Numbered from the stretch's first letter, positions 23,469 through 32,086 are shown. The stretch is DNA of 64,000 nt from an uncultured Eubacterium sp. (GCA_910584065.1 CAJTZN010000007.1:1-64000), one strand, 5' to 3'. Notes: generated by a model not told the origin, from the letters alone. Numbers and translations are program-made.

Positions 23469-24962
23469 ATGAACAACATGCCAGAAATGAAAATCGGAAT
23501 TGTTGCAGTAAGCCGTGACTGTTTCCCAGAATCGCTTTCTGTAAACAGAAGAAAAGCATTGGTTGAGGCCTATACCAAAAAATATGACGCAGCAGATATT
23601 TACGAGTGCCCGGTTTGTATCGTCGAGAGCGAGATCCACATGGTACAAGCTTTGGAGGACATCAAAAAAGCCGGATGTAACGCACTCTGCGTATATCTCG
23701 GAAACTTCGGACCTGAGATTTCCGAAACTCTGCTCGCGAAACATTTTGATGGGCCGAAGATGTTTGTTGCCGCTGCCGAGGAAACCGCGAAAGACGGTGG
23801 CCTGATCCAGGGCCGCGGAGACGCTTACTGTGGTATGCTGAACGCAAGCTATAACCTGAAACTGCGTAACGTAAAAGCATACATACCGGAATATCCGGTT
23901 GGTACAGCAGAAGACTGCGCGGACATGATCCATGAATTCGTACCGATCGCCCGTGCCGTATACGCGCTGAACAACCTGAAGATCATCAGCTTCGGACCTC
24001 GTCCGTTGAACTTCCTTGCCTGCAACGCTCCGATCAAACAGCTCTACAATCTCGGCGTTGAGATCGAGGAGAACTCTGAACTCGACCTGTTTGAGTCCTT
24101 CAATAACCATGCCGGCGATTCGAGGATTGCTGAAGTGGTAGAAGACATGAAAAAGGAACTCGGCGAAGGAAACAAAAAACCGGAGATCCTGGAGAAACTT
24201 GCTCAGTACGAACTGACACTCCTCGACTGGATCGAAGAACACAAAGGCTACCGCAAATACGTGGCTATCGCTGGAAAATGCTGGCCTGCGTTCCAGACAC
24301 AGTTCGGTTTCGTACCCTGCTACGTAAACAGCCGTCTGGCAAGCAGAGGCATTCCGGTTTCGTGCGAAGTAGATATTTATGGCGCGCTTTCCGAATTTAT
24401 CGGAACGATCGTGAGCCAGGATGCGGTAACGCTTCTTGACATCAACAACTCGGTACCGCAGGATCTGTACGACGAGGACATCAAGGGCAAATATGCTGAT
24501 TACACACTGAAAGATACCTTTATGGGATTCCACTGTGGAAATACGGCTTCGAGCAAGCTTTCGTTCTGCGAGATGAAATACCAGATGATCATGGCACGTT
24601 CCCTTCCGATCGAGGTTACGAACGGAACACTCGAGGGCGACATCGCTCCTGGCGACATTACATTCTTCCGTCTCCAGAGCACGGCCGATACGAAACTCCG
24701 CGCTTACATCGCGCACGGCGAAGTTCTTCCGGTTGCTACGAGAAGTTTCGGTTCCATCGGAATTTTCGCGATTCCGGAGATGGGACGCTTCTACCGCCAC
24801 GTACTGATCGAGGGCAATTATCCTCACCACGGTGCCGTAGCATTTGGCCACTTCGGAAAAACGTTGTACGAAGTATTCAAATACATTGGCGTAGAGGTAG
24901 ACGAGATCGGTTACAATCAGCCGGCCGGCGTACGCTATCCGACAGAAAACCCATTTGCCTGA
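23469..24962 (+). CDS. L-fucose isomerase-like protein, probable alternative xylose isomerase
   Basis: The 497-residue protein belongs to the L-fucose/L-arabinose isomerase family: KIGIVAVSRDCFPESLS at the start, CNALCVYLGNFGPE, FGPRPLNFLACN, AIAGKCWPAFQTQFGFVPCY, CEVDIYGALSEFIG and the late EGNYPHHGAVAFGHFGKTL. Conserved Glu and Asp in CEVDIYG and the HH pair fit the metal site. Xylulokinase lies just downstream. In Clostridium acetobutylicum a protein of this type, annotated as fucose isomerase, was reported to act as D-xylose isomerase, so D-xylose to D-xylulose is the favoured reaction, recalled rather than checked. Start: ATG after AAAGGATGG, with the MNNMPEM alternative three codons on. 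Confidence 0.82.
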   Translation: MNNMPEMKIGIVAVSRDCFPESLSVNRRKALVEAYTKKYDAADIYECPVCIVESEIHMVQALEDIKKAGCNALCVYLGNFGPEISETLLAKHFDGPKMFVAAAEETAKDGGLIQGRGDAYCGMLNASYNLKLRNVKAYIPEYPVGTAEDCADMIHEFVPIARAVYALNNLKIISFGPRPLNFLACNAPIKQLYNLGVEIEENSELDLFESFNNHAGDSRIAEVVEDMKKELGEGNKKPEILEKLAQYELTLLDWIEEHKGYRKYVAIAGKCWPAFQTQFGFVPCYVNSRLASRGIPVSCEVDIYGALSEFIGTIVSQDAVTLLDINNSVPQDLYDEDIKGKYADYTLKDTFMGFHCGNTASSKLSFCEMKYQMIMARSLPIEVTNGTLEGDIAPGDITFFRLQSTADTKLRAYIAHGEVLPVATRSFGSIGIFAIPEMGRFYRHVLIEGNYPHHGAVAFGHFGKTLYEVFKYIGVEVDEIGYNQPAGVRYPTENPFA

Positions 24963-25014
24963 CGATTTTTTTGCAGGCAGATCTGTATACAGAAAAACCT
25001 GATAACTAATGTGC

Positions 25015-25134
25015 TGTACCGCTCATGTTTCGCCAAATGGCTTACCTGAATTTCCATCTGCTGCACCGGCTTCATCCAGCCGCCCCGCAGATTCAAAATT
25101 CATTGGCGTCATTTGACTGAAAATGAGCGGTACA
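25015..25134. repeat. Palindromic repeat element, copy B (MITE-like)
   Basis: This 120-bp copy has the termini TGTACCG/CGGTACA and matches copy A (19520-19665) in reverse orientation over both arms, with the central part shorter by about 25 bp. It occupies most of the 223-bp gap between the isomerase and xylulokinase genes, where a read-through transcript would form a long hairpin. The arms differ from copy A by several paired changes that keep the complementarity. Confidence 0.65.
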
Positions 25135-25185
25135 TTTCACTCACGTAACATCTTATGACTATTATAGAGAGGAGAACCATTTATC

Positions 25186-26664
25186 ATGTATTACATAGGC
25201 GTTGACCTCGGTACGTCTGCTGTCAAACTTCTTCTGATGGAAGCAGACGGAACCATTAAAAATATCGTATCCAAAGAATATCCGCTTTCATTCCCGAATC
25301 CGGGCTGGTCAGAACAGAGTCCGGAAGACTGGTGGAATGCCGTTACGACCGGCATCAAAGAGCTCACGGACGGCTTCGACGCCGCTCAGGTGGCCGGCAT
25401 CAGCTTCGGCGGGCAGATGCACGGACTTGTGATCCTGGACAAAGATGACAACGTGATCCGCCCGGCTATTTTGTGGAACGACGGACGTACGACAAAAGAG
25501 ACAAATTATCTGAACGATGTAGTCGGGAAGGACAAACTTTCCCAGTACACGGCCAATATCGCGTTTGCCGGCTTTACTGCACCAAAGATCCTGTGGGTCA
25601 AGGAAAATGAGCCGGAAAACTTCGCGAAGATCGAAAAGATCATGCTGCCGAAAGACTACATCGCGTACAGGATGACTGGCGTTCACAGCTGCGACTACTC
25701 CGACGCGTCCGGCATGCTCCTGATGGACGTAAAAAACAAGTGCTGGTCCAAGGAAATGATGGAAATCTGTTCGGTAAAGGAAGAACAGCTTCCGAAACTG
25801 TTCGAGAGCTATGAGATCACAGGAACGCTTACCGAAGGCGCGGCGGCCGAACTCGGCCTGACGACTTCGTGCAAGATCGCTGCCGGCGCCGGCGACAACG
25901 CGGCGGCTGCCGTCGGTACGGGCACGGTCGGCGACGGCGGATGCAACATCTCCCTCGGCACGTCCGGAACGATCTTTATTTCCAGCAAAGAATTTGGCGT
26001 GGACAAATTTAACGCCCTCCATTCCTTCGCGCACGCGGACGGCAACTACCACCTGATGGGATGTATGCTCAGCGCCGCTTCGTGCAACAAGTGGTGGATG
26101 GACGAGATTATCGGCACCAAGGACTATCCGTCAGAACAGAAACCGATCACGGACGACAAACTCGGTGAAAATAATGTTTACTATCTCCCGTACCTGATGG
26201 GCGAGCGCTCACCTCATAACAATCCGGACGCGCGGGCACTGTTTATCGGCATGTCGATGGATTCCACCAGGGCTGACATGACCCAGGCTGTGCTGGAAGG
26301 CGTGGCATTTGCAATCCGTGATTCGTTTGAGGTAGCCAAAGACCTCGGCATCAAGATCGAAGAAACGAAAATCTGCGGCGGCGGCGCGAAGAGTCCTCTC
26401 TGGAGGAAGATCATCGCCAACGTCCTGAACATCAAAGTAAATATCATCGAAAGCGAAGAAGGCCCGGGCCTCGGCGGCGCGATGCTGGCTGCGGTTGCCT
26501 GCGGGGAATACTCTTCTGTCGAGGAAGCGGCGGCTAAGATCGTCAAAGTGATCGACACCGTAGAACCGGATGCCGCGCTTGCTGCCAAATACGATGAGAA
26601 ATACGCGAAGTTCAAAGAAATCTATCCTACGGTAAAAACGCTGTATGATACGCTAAAAAAATAA
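25186..26664 (+). CDS. xylB: Xylulokinase
   Basis: The 492-residue FGGY kinase starts MYYIGVDLGTSAVKLLLMEA, with sugar-site segments FGGQMHGLVILD, RPAILWNDGRT and YSDASGMLLMD, then CKIAAGAGDNAAAAVGTGTV and NISLGTSGTIF around the phosphate loop, and a C-terminal ICGGGAKSPLWRKIIANVLN adenosine motif. Length and motifs fit XylB, which phosphorylates D-xylulose to xylulose 5-phosphate. The start ATG follows AGAGAGGAG. With the upstream isomerase it forms a complete xylose entry route, in keeping with the xylanase genes 25 kb away. Confidence 0.93.
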   Translation: MYYIGVDLGTSAVKLLLMEADGTIKNIVSKEYPLSFPNPGWSEQSPEDWWNAVTTGIKELTDGFDAAQVAGISFGGQMHGLVILDKDDNVIRPAILWNDGRTTKETNYLNDVVGKDKLSQYTANIAFAGFTAPKILWVKENEPENFAKIEKIMLPKDYIAYRMTGVHSCDYSDASGMLLMDVKNKCWSKEMMEICSVKEEQLPKLFESYEITGTLTEGAAAELGLTTSCKIAAGAGDNAAAAVGTGTVGDGGCNISLGTSGTIFISSKEFGVDKFNALHSFAHADGNYHLMGCMLSAASCNKWWMDEIIGTKDYPSEQKPITDDKLGENNVYYLPYLMGERSPHNNPDARALFIGMSMDSTRADMTQAVLEGVAFAIRDSFEVAKDLGIKIEETKICGGGAKSPLWRKIIANVLNIKVNIIESEEGPGLGGAMLAAVACGEYSSVEEAAAKIVKVIDTVEPDAALAAKYDEKYAKFKEIYPTVKTLYDTLKK

Positions 26665-26684
26665 AAATCCAGGAGGCTGTCCTT

Positions 26685-27374
26685 ATGAAAAAATGTACCC
26701 GCGTATTCAGTATGATACTTACCATGTTCCTCGTTCTGTCTGTTTTTGCCGGATCCGGCATCATTCAGGCAAAGCCTGTGGTAAAGGTGTCATCCATAAA
26801 GATCAAGAATACCAAAAAGAAATTCCGGATCCAAAAAGGAAAGACCGTCATACTGAATGCTTCGGTCAAGGTTTCTCCCAACAAAAGCAAGTACAAAAAA
26901 GTGACGTACCGTTCCTCGAAGCCCGCTATCGTTTCCGTCAACGCCAAAGGCGTGATGAAAGCAAAAAAGGCCGGAACAGCAAAGATCACTGTCGCTTCTG
27001 CTTTTGACGCCAAAAAGAAAGTGACGATACCCGTCACCGTAACGGCGGACATTCTCGTAAAGAAGATCGTACTAAACAAAACGAGTATCACAGTGGATGA
27101 GGGTTCCGAGGAAGAGATCAAGCTCCAGATCAGGCAGATCCTTCCCCGCAACGCAAAAAACAAAGATATTGAGTGGGATACTGACGACGACGATGTAGCA
27201 GACGTCGAAGATGACGGCACACTGATCATCGGAGAAGCCGGAGAAACAGTGATCACCGCTTATGCAGCAGATGAGGGCGGCGCGTACGCCGAGTGCGAGG
27301 TCATCGTAAACGGCGACGATTCGGATGATGACAGCGATGACTACGAAGAGGATGATTCTGATTTTGACGAATAA
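26685..27374 (+). CDS. Secreted protein with two bacterial Ig-like (Big_2) domains
   Basis: A signal peptide (SMILTMFLVLSVFAGSGIIQ) is followed by two Big_2 domains: VSSIKIKNTKKKF to VTVTADI (about 35-120), with the hallmark GVMKAKKAGTAKITV, and VKKIVLNKTSITVDEG to about 210, with GTLIIGEAGETVITAYA. The first is very basic and the second acidic. The C-terminus is almost only Asp, Ser and Glu (DDSDDDSDDYEEDD). There is no anchor motif. The 20-bp gap behind xylB and a GGAGG site suggest co-transcription. A role at the cell surface or as a matrix protein is inferred. Confidence 0.8.
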   Translation: MKKCTRVFSMILTMFLVLSVFAGSGIIQAKPVVKVSSIKIKNTKKKFRIQKGKTVILNASVKVSPNKSKYKKVTYRSSKPAIVSVNAKGVMKAKKAGTAKITVASAFDAKKKVTIPVTVTADILVKKIVLNKTSITVDEGSEEEIKLQIRQILPRNAKNKDIEWDTDDDDVADVEDDGTLIIGEAGETVITAYAADEGGAYAECEVIVNGDDSDDDSDDYEEDDSDFDE

Positions 27375-27408
27375 GCCCCGACACGATCATCACTATATAT
27401 AATACAGA

Positions 27409-27461
27409 AAGAAACGATAGATCAGCAGATAACTCTATTCTGCGCCGGCCTATCGTTTCTT
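27409..27461. terminator. Bidirectional terminator
   Basis: AAGAAACGATAG (27409-27420) and CTATCGTTTCTT (27450-27461) pair perfectly, with T-rich DNA after the stem on the plus strand. It separates the rightward xylB/Ig-like genes from the convergent recombinase gene. Confidence 0.75.
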
Positions 27462-27502
27462 CTATTTTATTTACCTGTTTATCTGCTTCCTACAGAAGTT
27501 CG

Positions 27503-28543
27503 TTACAGGAGCTCGTTGATCGTTTTCACGCCGGTCTCCACCGCGTTGTTAAAGCTGTGTCCGTAAATGTTCGTCGTCGTCGAAACTTTTGTATGGCCGC
27601 CCAGCTTGGCCACATCGACGGCGCTCATTTTCGTCATCAGCAGGCTCAGATTCGTATGGCGCAGGTCATGGTAGCGTATGTAGCGGAACCCGTTGGCGTG
27701 GATGAAACGCGCCCATCGCTTCGTCACATTGTTCGGATGCCATGGGCTGCCGTCCTTTTCGCGCAGCACAAAATCGGGTTTGTTCTTATAGAGATAACCA
27801 TAACTTTTGCGATCCCTTTTCTGCTGCTTTTCCGCCCGTTTCAGGATGTCAAACAGCGCGTCCGGTATTCCGATCTGCCGCACCGTATGGTTTTTTGTGT
27901 GGTTCATCTTTACAATCTCCCTTCCAGCCGTCGTGCGCACCTCACAGATCGTCAGCACACGGTTTGCCATATCCACATTGTCCCACCTGAGCGCGCATAC
28001 CTCCTCGCGCCGGCAGCCGCAGTACAGCGCGATGCCCGCCGCCACCTCCAGGCCGATCCTTCCTGAAGATTTGAGCGCCGACAGGATTTCCCTCGCCTCC
28101 TCGGGCTGGTAGATGTGGTGAAAAAACGGCTCCTGCTTCAGCGGCCTGATCTTTCGCACCGGATTTACCTCGAGTCCGTAGACCTCGCTGTTTTCCACCA
28201 TATATTCAAACAGCGTCATAAGATGCGTCCGATGCTTGTTGATCGTATTGCCGCTCAGATTTTTGGTAGACTTCAGAAACGTAAAATAGGTGAGGATCTC
28301 TTTTGTCGTCATATCACACAGTTTAAAACTCTTTCCCCAAAACGACAGCATATGGCGCTGTAGATTTGCCGTAAACACCCACGTCGTTTTGGAATTGCGA
28401 ACGTAATTGATGTTTGTGTTCCAATCTTCCATCAAGTCCCCCAGCGTCGGTTCTTCCGTCCCTTTTGTGCCTTCCTGATCGCTCTGGCGCACGCCGAACG
28501 CGCCATAGATCACATTGTCCTTTTCAAATACTTTCACTTTCAT
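27503..28543 (-). CDS. Tyrosine recombinase/phage-type integrase
   Basis: The start at 28543 directly follows AAGGAGG; 17 further upstream codons run through a terminator and are rejected. The 346-residue protein has an N-terminal SAM-like core-binding domain (FTANLQRHMLSFWG, NTINKHRTHLMTLFEYMVEN) and a catalytic domain with Arg in YCGCRREEVCALRW, HDLRH, and GGHTKVSTTTNIYGH with the Tyr nucleophile. All catalytic residues are present. No excisionase, att repeats or cargo genes are apparent next to it, so it is an orphan recombinase or a host-type Xer relative. Confidence 0.9.
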   Translation of the reverse strand: MKVKVFEKDNVIYGAFGVRQSDQEGTKGTEEPTLGDLMEDWNTNINYVRNSKTTWVFTANLQRHMLSFWGKSFKLCDMTTKEILTYFTFLKSTKNLSGNTINKHRTHLMTLFEYMVENSEVYGLEVNPVRKIRPLKQEPFFHHIYQPEEAREILSALKSSGRIGLEVAAGIALYCGCRREEVCALRWDNVDMANRVLTICEVRTTAGREIVKMNHTKNHTVRQIGIPDALFDILKRAEKQQKRDRKSYGYLYKNKPDFVLREKDGSPWHPNNVTKRWARFIHANGFRYIRYHDLRHTNLSLLMTKMSAVDVAKLGGHTKVSTTTNIYGHSFNNAVETGVKTINELL

Positions 28544-28557
28544 TTCCTCCTTAATAA

Positions 28558-28599
28558 TAAAATTGGCTATAGGAATCATAGCTCCTACAGCCAATTTTA
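28558..28599 (-). terminator. Inverted repeat downstream of the SpoIIQ-like gene
   Basis: Arms 28558-28574 and 28583-28599 pair over 17 bp with one mismatch (TAAAATTGGCT and AGCCAATTTTA at the ends). On the minus strand it lies just after the SpoIIQ-like gene and is followed by TTTTATTATT, which fits a terminator. Its place 15 bp before the recombinase start also allows a regulatory role. Confidence 0.6.
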
Positions 28600-28625
28600 A
28601 ACGATTTTGAAAAAGAAATATATTG

Positions 28626-29348
28626 TTAGCGCAAAAGTACGAGCGGATTTACCGTTTCCTCTTTCTGCTTTACCTGGTAGTATAAATTTGCTCCTTCGAC
28701 GGAATAGTATTTCGTCGGTTTGGCGATCTTGCCGATCACCTGCCCCTCGCTGACCTCGTCGCCTTTGGAGACAGCCAGGTCCTTCAGCTGCCCGTACACG
28801 ACTTTGAAATCGTCGCCGATCGCGATCGTAACTGTCGTACCGGTTTCATCGTTCGTCTCGATATTTTTGACAACTCCGCTCGAACTGGATTTGACGCTTT
28901 CACCGACCTTGCTGCCGATGATCAGCGCCGGGTTCGTCTTGAACTGCGAAAGCGTGGGAAAATACACCACCTTTTCCGGGCTGTACTCAATGAGGATATC
29001 ACCCTCGACCGGCCAGAGAAGGCCTGTCTCCTGATCAAAATGGAGTTTGTCCTCCATTTTCGTCTTATTGTTTTTCATCGTTGTTTTCGCTTTCTTCTTC
29101 TTCGGAGCCGGCGTCGCCTCTTTTACTTCCGATTTCACGTTGTCCGTCGTCGCGTCCTCGGCTTCCGGCGAAAACGTGGCCGTCGGCACCTCCGTCATTA
29201 CGGGCGCCTGCGTTTCCTGCGCAACGACCGCATTCTCCTGCTCCCCGCTGCCGTCGGAAAATACATTCATACAGATGAAGCTAAATGCTGCCAGGCACAC
29301 GATCCCGCATATGAGCGATATATAAAATCCTTTTTCCTTATAAAACAT
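28626..29348 (-). CDS. SpoIIQ-like LytM/M23 domain protein
   Basis: The ATG at 29348 follows GAGGTGA; an upstream GTG overlaps that site. The 240-residue protein has one N-terminal membrane segment (FYISLICGIVCLAAFSFICM), a Pro/Thr and Lys-rich spacer and a C-terminal LytM/M23 fold (about 120-240: LLWPVEGDILIEYSPEKVVY, TVTIAIGDDFKVVYGQLKDL, VSEGQVIGKIAKPTKY). The normal metal-binding histidines are absent: the usual HLHFE strand reads NLYYQV. This fits SpoIIQ, which bridges the forespore and mother cell membranes during engulfment and can lack hydrolase activity. A sigma-F-like promoter upstream supports the call, but an exact orthologue is not proven. Confidence 0.7.
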   Translation of the reverse strand: MFYKEKGFYISLICGIVCLAAFSFICMNVFSDGSGEQENAVVAQETQAPVMTEVPTATFSPEAEDATTDNVKSEVKEATPAPKKKKAKTTMKNNKTKMEDKLHFDQETGLLWPVEGDILIEYSPEKVVYFPTLSQFKTNPALIIGSKVGESVKSSSSGVVKNIETNDETGTTVTIAIGDDFKVVYGQLKDLAVSKGDEVSEGQVIGKIAKPTKYYSVEGANLYYQVKQKEETVNPLVLLR

Positions 29349-29351
29349 GTA

Positions 29352-29406
29352 AATCACCTCAATTCAAGTTTTATAAATAGTCTTGCCTGAATTGAGGTGA
29401 TTATAC
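29352..29406 (-). promoter_or_regulatory. Sigma-F/G-like promoter inside a perfect inverted repeat
   Basis: On the minus strand GTATA (29402-29406) and GGCAAGACTA (29378-29387) match forespore sigma -35 and -10 boxes, with a 14-bp spacer, about one base shorter than usual. A perfect 15-bp inverted repeat (29352-29366 and 29388-29402) has one arm filling that spacer and the other covering the ribosome binding site. The repeat may be an operator, or a hairpin if transcription begins further upstream. Confidence 0.45.
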
Positions 29407-29444
29407 AATGTATCGCTCTGCAAATTTTGGAAACAAATGAAAAT

Positions 29445-30323
29445 TTAATATAAGATCCTGCCGTCCGCCACCTGTCTCAGATGTTTGCCGTAGCTTGACT
29501 TTCCGTATAGATCAGCGGACGCCAGCAGCTTCTCCTTGTCGATCCACCCATTCTTATACGCGATCTCTTCGATTGCCGACAGCATGATGCCCTGCCGCTT
29601 TTCGATCACTTTGACAAATTCGCTCGCATCGGCCAGCGCGTCCATCGTCCCGGTATCCAGCCAGGCGTAACCGCGCCCGAGCGTGATGACGTTCAGCGCG
29701 CCCTCTTCCAGATACATGCGGTTCAGATCAGTGATCTCCAGCTCACCGCGTGCTGACGGCTTTACCTTTTTCGCCATTTCCACAACGCGGTTATCGTAAA
29801 AATAAAGCCCCGTCACCGCGTAATTGGATTTCGGATGTTCCGGTTTTTCTTCGACCGAGACCGCTCTGCCGTCCCCGTCAAATTCCACGATACCGAAACG
29901 CTCCGGGTCATCGACATAATAGCCAAATACTGTGGCGCCGTTTTCGCGCGCCGCCGCTTCCCGCAGATGACTTCCCAGTCCGCTCCCGTAAAAGATATTG
30001 TCGCCGAGCACCATCGCGCACGCCTCGCCGTCAATAAATTCCTCGCCGATCAGGAACGCCTGAGCCAGTCCATCGGGACTCGGCTGGACTTTATACTCCA
30101 GATGGATGCCGAAATTGGAGCCGTCACCGAGCAGCCGCTCAAAATTCGGCAGATCAACCGGCGTGGAAATGATCAGGATCTCCCGGATCCCGGCCAGCAT
30201 GAGCGTCGAGAGCGGGTAATAGATCATCGGTTTATCGTACACCGGCAATAACTGTTTTGACGTCACCATCGTCAGCGGATACAACCTCGTGCCGGAACCA
30301 CCGGCTAATATAATTCCCTTCAT
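29445..30323 (-). CDS. rfbA: Glucose-1-phosphate thymidylyltransferase
   Basis: The 292-residue protein begins MKGIILAGGSGTRLYPLTMV, the nucleotide-binding signature, then SKQLLPVYDKPMIYYPLSTL, EYKVQPSPDGLAQAFLIGEE, VLGDNIFYGSG, VEEKPEHPKSNYAVTGLYFY and GRGYAWLDTGTMDALADAS. It forms dTDP-glucose from glucose 1-phosphate and dTTP, first step of dTDP-rhamnose synthesis. Length and motifs are complete. The next steps, rfbB and rfbD, are 7-9 kb away in the window, and no rfbC is seen. It lies 22 bp after yajC on the same strand. Confidence 0.95.
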   Translation of the reverse strand: MKGIILAGGSGTRLYPLTMVTSKQLLPVYDKPMIYYPLSTLMLAGIREILIISTPVDLPNFERLLGDGSNFGIHLEYKVQPSPDGLAQAFLIGEEFIDGEACAMVLGDNIFYGSGLGSHLREAAARENGATVFGYYVDDPERFGIVEFDGDGRAVSVEEKPEHPKSNYAVTGLYFYDNRVVEMAKKVKPSARGELEITDLNRMYLEEGALNVITLGRGYAWLDTGTMDALADASEFVKVIEKRQGIMLSAIEEIAYKNGWIDKEKLLASADLYGKSSYGKHLRQVADGRILY

Positions 30324-30345
30324 GCCAAAATCTCCATCCTTCCCA

Positions 30346-30627
30346 TCATAATCCGGCGTCTTTTGCTTTTTCCACTTCGACGATCGCTTCTTTTTTCATC
30401 GGAATGCGGCAGTTTTTATTGCTTCCGAACTCAACGATGACGACATCGTCCGTCATGTCTATGATCACGCCGTAAAAACCACTCGTCGTAAGGATACTGT
30501 CACCGACCTCGACGCTTGCCACCATCGCCTGGCGCTCCTTCTCCTGTTTCCGCTGCGGACGGATCGCGATAAAATAAAACGCTCCAATGATCACAACCAC
30601 GTAGATCAGCATACCTACTGTTCCCAT
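30346..30627 (-). CDS. yajC: Preprotein translocase subunit YajC
   Basis: The 93-residue protein has one N-terminal membrane helix (MLIYVVVIIGAFYFIAIRPQ) followed by RKQEKERQAMVASVEVGDSI, LTTSGFYGVIIDM and the basic/acidic tail typical of YajC. YajC associates with SecDF and the SecYEG channel. It follows tgt by 31 bp, the conserved tgt-yajC order. GGAGGTACTT precedes the ATG. Confidence 0.93.
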   Translation of the reverse strand: MGTVGMLIYVVVIIGAFYFIAIRPQRKQEKERQAMVASVEVGDSILTTSGFYGVIIDMTDDVVIVEFGSNKNCRIPMKKEAIVEVEKAKDAGL

Positions 30628-30658
30628 TCTAAGTACCTCCTAGTCTCGAATCAAAGAT

Positions 30659-31792
30659 CTAATACTCTCCAGATGCCATTAAATCTATCTTCTTCTTTTT
30701 ATATGACGCAAAACAATTCGTTCCGATCGCTTCGCGAACCTCACTCATCATTGTATTATAAAAATAAAGATTATGCAAGACCAATAATCGAAGTCCCAGC
30801 ATTTCTTTTGCTTTTAGCAGATGCCGGATGTAGGCGCGTGTATAATGGCGGCACGCCGGACACTGGCAGCCCTCCTCGATCGGCCGCTCATCCAGTTCAA
30901 ACCGTTTGTTCATCAGATTCATTTTCCCAAAATTTGTATAAGCGTGTCCATGCCTGCCGTTTCTCGCGGGATACACGCAGTCAAAAAAATCCACGCCGCG
31001 TTCCACGGCCTCCAGTATGTTCTGCGGCGTGCCGACCCCCATGAGATACACCGGCTTTTCCGCCGGCAGCTCCGGCACGACCGCATCCAGAATGCGGTAC
31101 ATCTCTTCGTGGCTCTCCCCGACCGCAAGCCCTCCGACCGCGTAGCCGTCGAGATCCATCTCCCGGATCTGCTGTGCATGGCGGATACGGATGTCCTCAA
31201 ACGTCCCGCCCTGATTGATGCCGAACAACAGCTGCTTTTGGTTGATGGTGTCCTCCCTGTCATTCAGCTCCCGCATTTTTACCTTGCAGCGCTCGAGCCA
31301 CCTCGTCGTCCGCGCTACCGACGCCTCCATGTAATCCCGTGTCGCCGGGTGCGGGGCACACTCATCAAACGCCATCGCGATCGTTGACGCTAGATTTGAC
31401 TGGATCTGCATGCTCTCTTCCGGCCCCATAAAAATTTTTCTGCCATCGATATGGGACTGGAAATATACGCCCTCTTCTTTGATCCTGCGAAGCCCGGCGA
31501 GGGAGAATACCTGAAAACCGCCGGAATCGGTGAGGATCGGCCTGTCCCAGTTCATGAATCGGTGCAGTCCGCCCAGCTGGCGGATCACGTCATCCCCCGG
31601 GCGCACATGGAGATGATACGTATTTGACAGTTCCACCTGCGTGCCGATCTCCTTTAGATCCATCGTCGATACAGCGCCCTTGATGGCCGCCACCGTCCCC
31701 ACATTCATGAAAACCGGCGTCTGGATGTCTCCGTGCGGCGTGTGGAACACGCCCTGTTTCGCTTTTCCTTCTCTTGCTAATATTTCAAACAT
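30659..31792 (-). CDS. tgt: tRNA-guanine transglycosylase (queuosine)
   Basis: The 377-residue protein carries the family motifs: TPVFMNVGTVAAIKG, LSNTYHLHVRPGDDVIRQLG, LTDSGGFQVFSLAGLRRIKE with the catalytic Asp, FDECAPHP, LFGINQGGTFEDIRI, GLAVGESHEEMYRI and the zinc site CQCPACRHYTRAYIRHL. It replaces guanine 34 with preQ1 in tRNAs for Asp, Asn, His and Tyr. Length matches the family. yajC follows downstream; a small membrane protein gene and rarA lie upstream. Confidence 0.96.
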   Translation of the reverse strand: MFEILAREGKAKQGVFHTPHGDIQTPVFMNVGTVAAIKGAVSTMDLKEIGTQVELSNTYHLHVRPGDDVIRQLGGLHRFMNWDRPILTDSGGFQVFSLAGLRRIKEEGVYFQSHIDGRKIFMGPEESMQIQSNLASTIAMAFDECAPHPATRDYMEASVARTTRWLERCKVKMRELNDREDTINQKQLLFGINQGGTFEDIRIRHAQQIREMDLDGYAVGGLAVGESHEEMYRILDAVVPELPAEKPVYLMGVGTPQNILEAVERGVDFFDCVYPARNGRHGHAYTNFGKMNLMNKRFELDERPIEEGCQCPACRHYTRAYIRHLLKAKEMLGLRLLVLHNLYFYNTMMSEVREAIGTNCFASYKKKKIDLMASGEY

Positions 31793-31810
31793 ATTGCTCC
31801 CGTTCCCTTC

Positions 31811-32086
31811 CTATTTGTTCAAAAGCTTTGCAAACCGTATATATAACCACAGCATAATGGGAAGCAGGATCGAACCGCCCAGACACGCCTTAAATAATCC
31901 GCTTGACGCCGGCGAAGTCGTCAGTGCCGCGATCAGCGTGACCACATACATGAGCACGAGCAGCACCGCCCCCACACCGGCGATGATACGGGTGCCTTTC
32001 GGATACGAACTTTTCGCTTTCCCGTTCTGTTCTTCCGTTCGTTCCTCCATCTGTTCCTGACCGATCTCATTCCTCTCTTTTTCCAT
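31811..32086 (-). CDS. Small membrane protein of unknown function
   Basis: The 91-residue product has a hydrophilic Glu/Gln/Lys-rich N-terminus of about 30 residues and two membrane helices (IIAGVGAVLLVLMYVVTLIA and GSILLPIMLWLYIRFAKLLN) joined by a short loop TTSPASSGLFKAC. Its start overlaps the end of rarA by 20 bp, so it is likely translated together with it. No motif identifies a role; small two-helix proteins at this place near tgt are seen in related genomes, from memory. Confidence 0.7.
   Translation of the reverse strand: MEKERNEIGQEQMEERTEEQNGKAKSSYPKGTRIIAGVGAVLLVLMYVVTLIAALTTSPASSGLFKACLGGSILLPIMLWLYIRFAKLLNK

Noticed and set aside
23460..24851. A 463-codon open frame antisense to the isomerase gene
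   Set aside because: The plus-strand frame is a full-length family member, and the antisense translation has no recognisable motif.
29352..29402. RNA thermometer-like hairpin hiding the SpoIIQ-like ribosome binding site
   Set aside because: If the sigma-F-like promoter is used, the 5' arm lies in the promoter spacer and would not be transcribed, so the hairpin would not form in that mRNA. Kept only as an alternative.
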